From positions 2,356,001-2,420,000 of the forward strand of contig NZ_VOQS01000003.1 of the NCBI RefSeq assembly GCF_007995085.1: a stretch of 64,000 bases of DNA. The letters are read 5' to 3'. The stretch is from Paraburkholderia azotifigens. Its GTDB lineage: Bacteria > Pseudomonadota > Gammaproteobacteria > Burkholderiales > Burkholderiaceae. A program made the translations under genes and the position numbers. A model generated the notes under the pieces. That model worked only from the letters and a program-made list of their open reading frames with translations, was not told the origin of the DNA and ran no database searches. This document shows positions 63,882 to 64,000 of the stretch, in pieces (the stretch's first letter is position 1; every line of letters starts with the position of its first letter).

Positions 63882-64000
63882 ATGAAGACCAATCTGTTCA
63901 AATCGCTGGTAGCGAAGCTGGCCGTGTCGACGGTCGTCGCGATGAGCGCCGGTGCGGGACAAGCTATCGCGGCTGAGCCGATCAAGATGGCCGTGACCAA
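63882..64000 (+). CDS. proX: Glycine betaine-binding protein, N-terminal part (cut by window end)
   Basis: Only 39 codons are visible. They give a signal peptide (MKTNLFKSLVAKLAVSTVVA to about residue 30) and the start of the mature domain (EPIKMAVT). AGGAG precedes the ATG. Its place after proW makes it ProX. Confidence 0.85.
   Translation, partial: MKTNLFKSLVAKLAVSTVVAMSAGAGQAIAAEPIKMAVT

Noticed and set aside
1..64000. CRISPR array, prophage or integrative element
   Set aside because: No regular spaced repeats, no phage structural genes, and no tRNA-integrase pair; the only intact mobile element is the IS at 13749-15037.

Overview
The window is high-GC chromosomal DNA that looks like a Burkholderiaceae betaproteobacterium, most probably Paraburkholderia or a close relative. 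I infer this from gene content (gltA, an orphan mreB-like gene, a Burkholderia-type porin, ribose, ProU and MFS genes) and codon use, not from any database search.

Layout. (1) 1-2260: the end of an amino-acid permease and a long gene-poor gap. (2) 2.2-13.4 kb: a metal/redox-stress block. It has a DUF1223 protein and a YkgJ-type Cys-cluster protein behind two near-identical ECF-type promoters; a frameshifted type II NADH dehydrogenase; YeeE/YedE and DoxX membrane proteins; a DUF2282 bufferin-type RiPP precursor (bufA1); a two-component system; the MNIO (DUF692) enzyme and DUF2063 partner (bufB-bufC); a frameshifted PAS/GAF sensor; and a secreted Met-rich protein. Three GTGA direct repeats with 11-bp spacing lie before bufA1, bufB and ndh, a likely regulon of the local OmpR-type regulator. 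(3) 13.7-15.1 kb: an intact IS3-family element with a 4-bp target duplication that splits a small minus-strand gene. (4) 15.5-29 kb: a catabolic region with an HTH-citrate-synthase-like protein, VOC protein, ACS, AAHS and other MFS transporters, an SDR, a 2-hydroxyacid dehydrogenase plus a decayed copy, IS remnants, a mini-chemoreceptor, a TRIC channel and an M20 amidohydrolase. Three copies of a TTGATT-N5-AATCAA-like palindrome mark candidate operators. (5) 29-33 kb: a BON protein, a Gfo/Idh/MocA oxidoreductase and a SET-domain pseudogene, with long gene-free stretches.

(6) 32.9-39.0 kb: a complete ribose operon rbsK-rbsD-rbsA-rbsC-rbsB followed by a Cra/FruR-like LacI-family regulator. (7) 39.2-46.8 kb: a porin, then a minus-strand set of M20 peptidase, MHS transporter, class V aminotransferase (in-frame TGA) and VOC-bicupin protein, divergent from a LysR regulator that probably controls it. 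(8) 46.9-64 kb: a DHA2 drug-efflux protein with a C-terminal frameshift, an esterase, the orphan MreB, an alpha/beta hydrolase, a small gene behind a terminator/attenuator, gltA, an amylo-alpha-1,6-glucosidase, a DUF2278 protein, Ku translationally coupled to a MerR-TPR protein, small secreted or hypothetical proteins, and proV-proW-proX (glycine betaine/proline uptake, cut by the window end).

Three single-base deletions, all in G/C homopolymers (4859-4862, 12405-12411, 47129-47132), break otherwise good genes. They may be assembly errors rather than true pseudogenes. No CRISPR array, rRNA or tRNA was seen.
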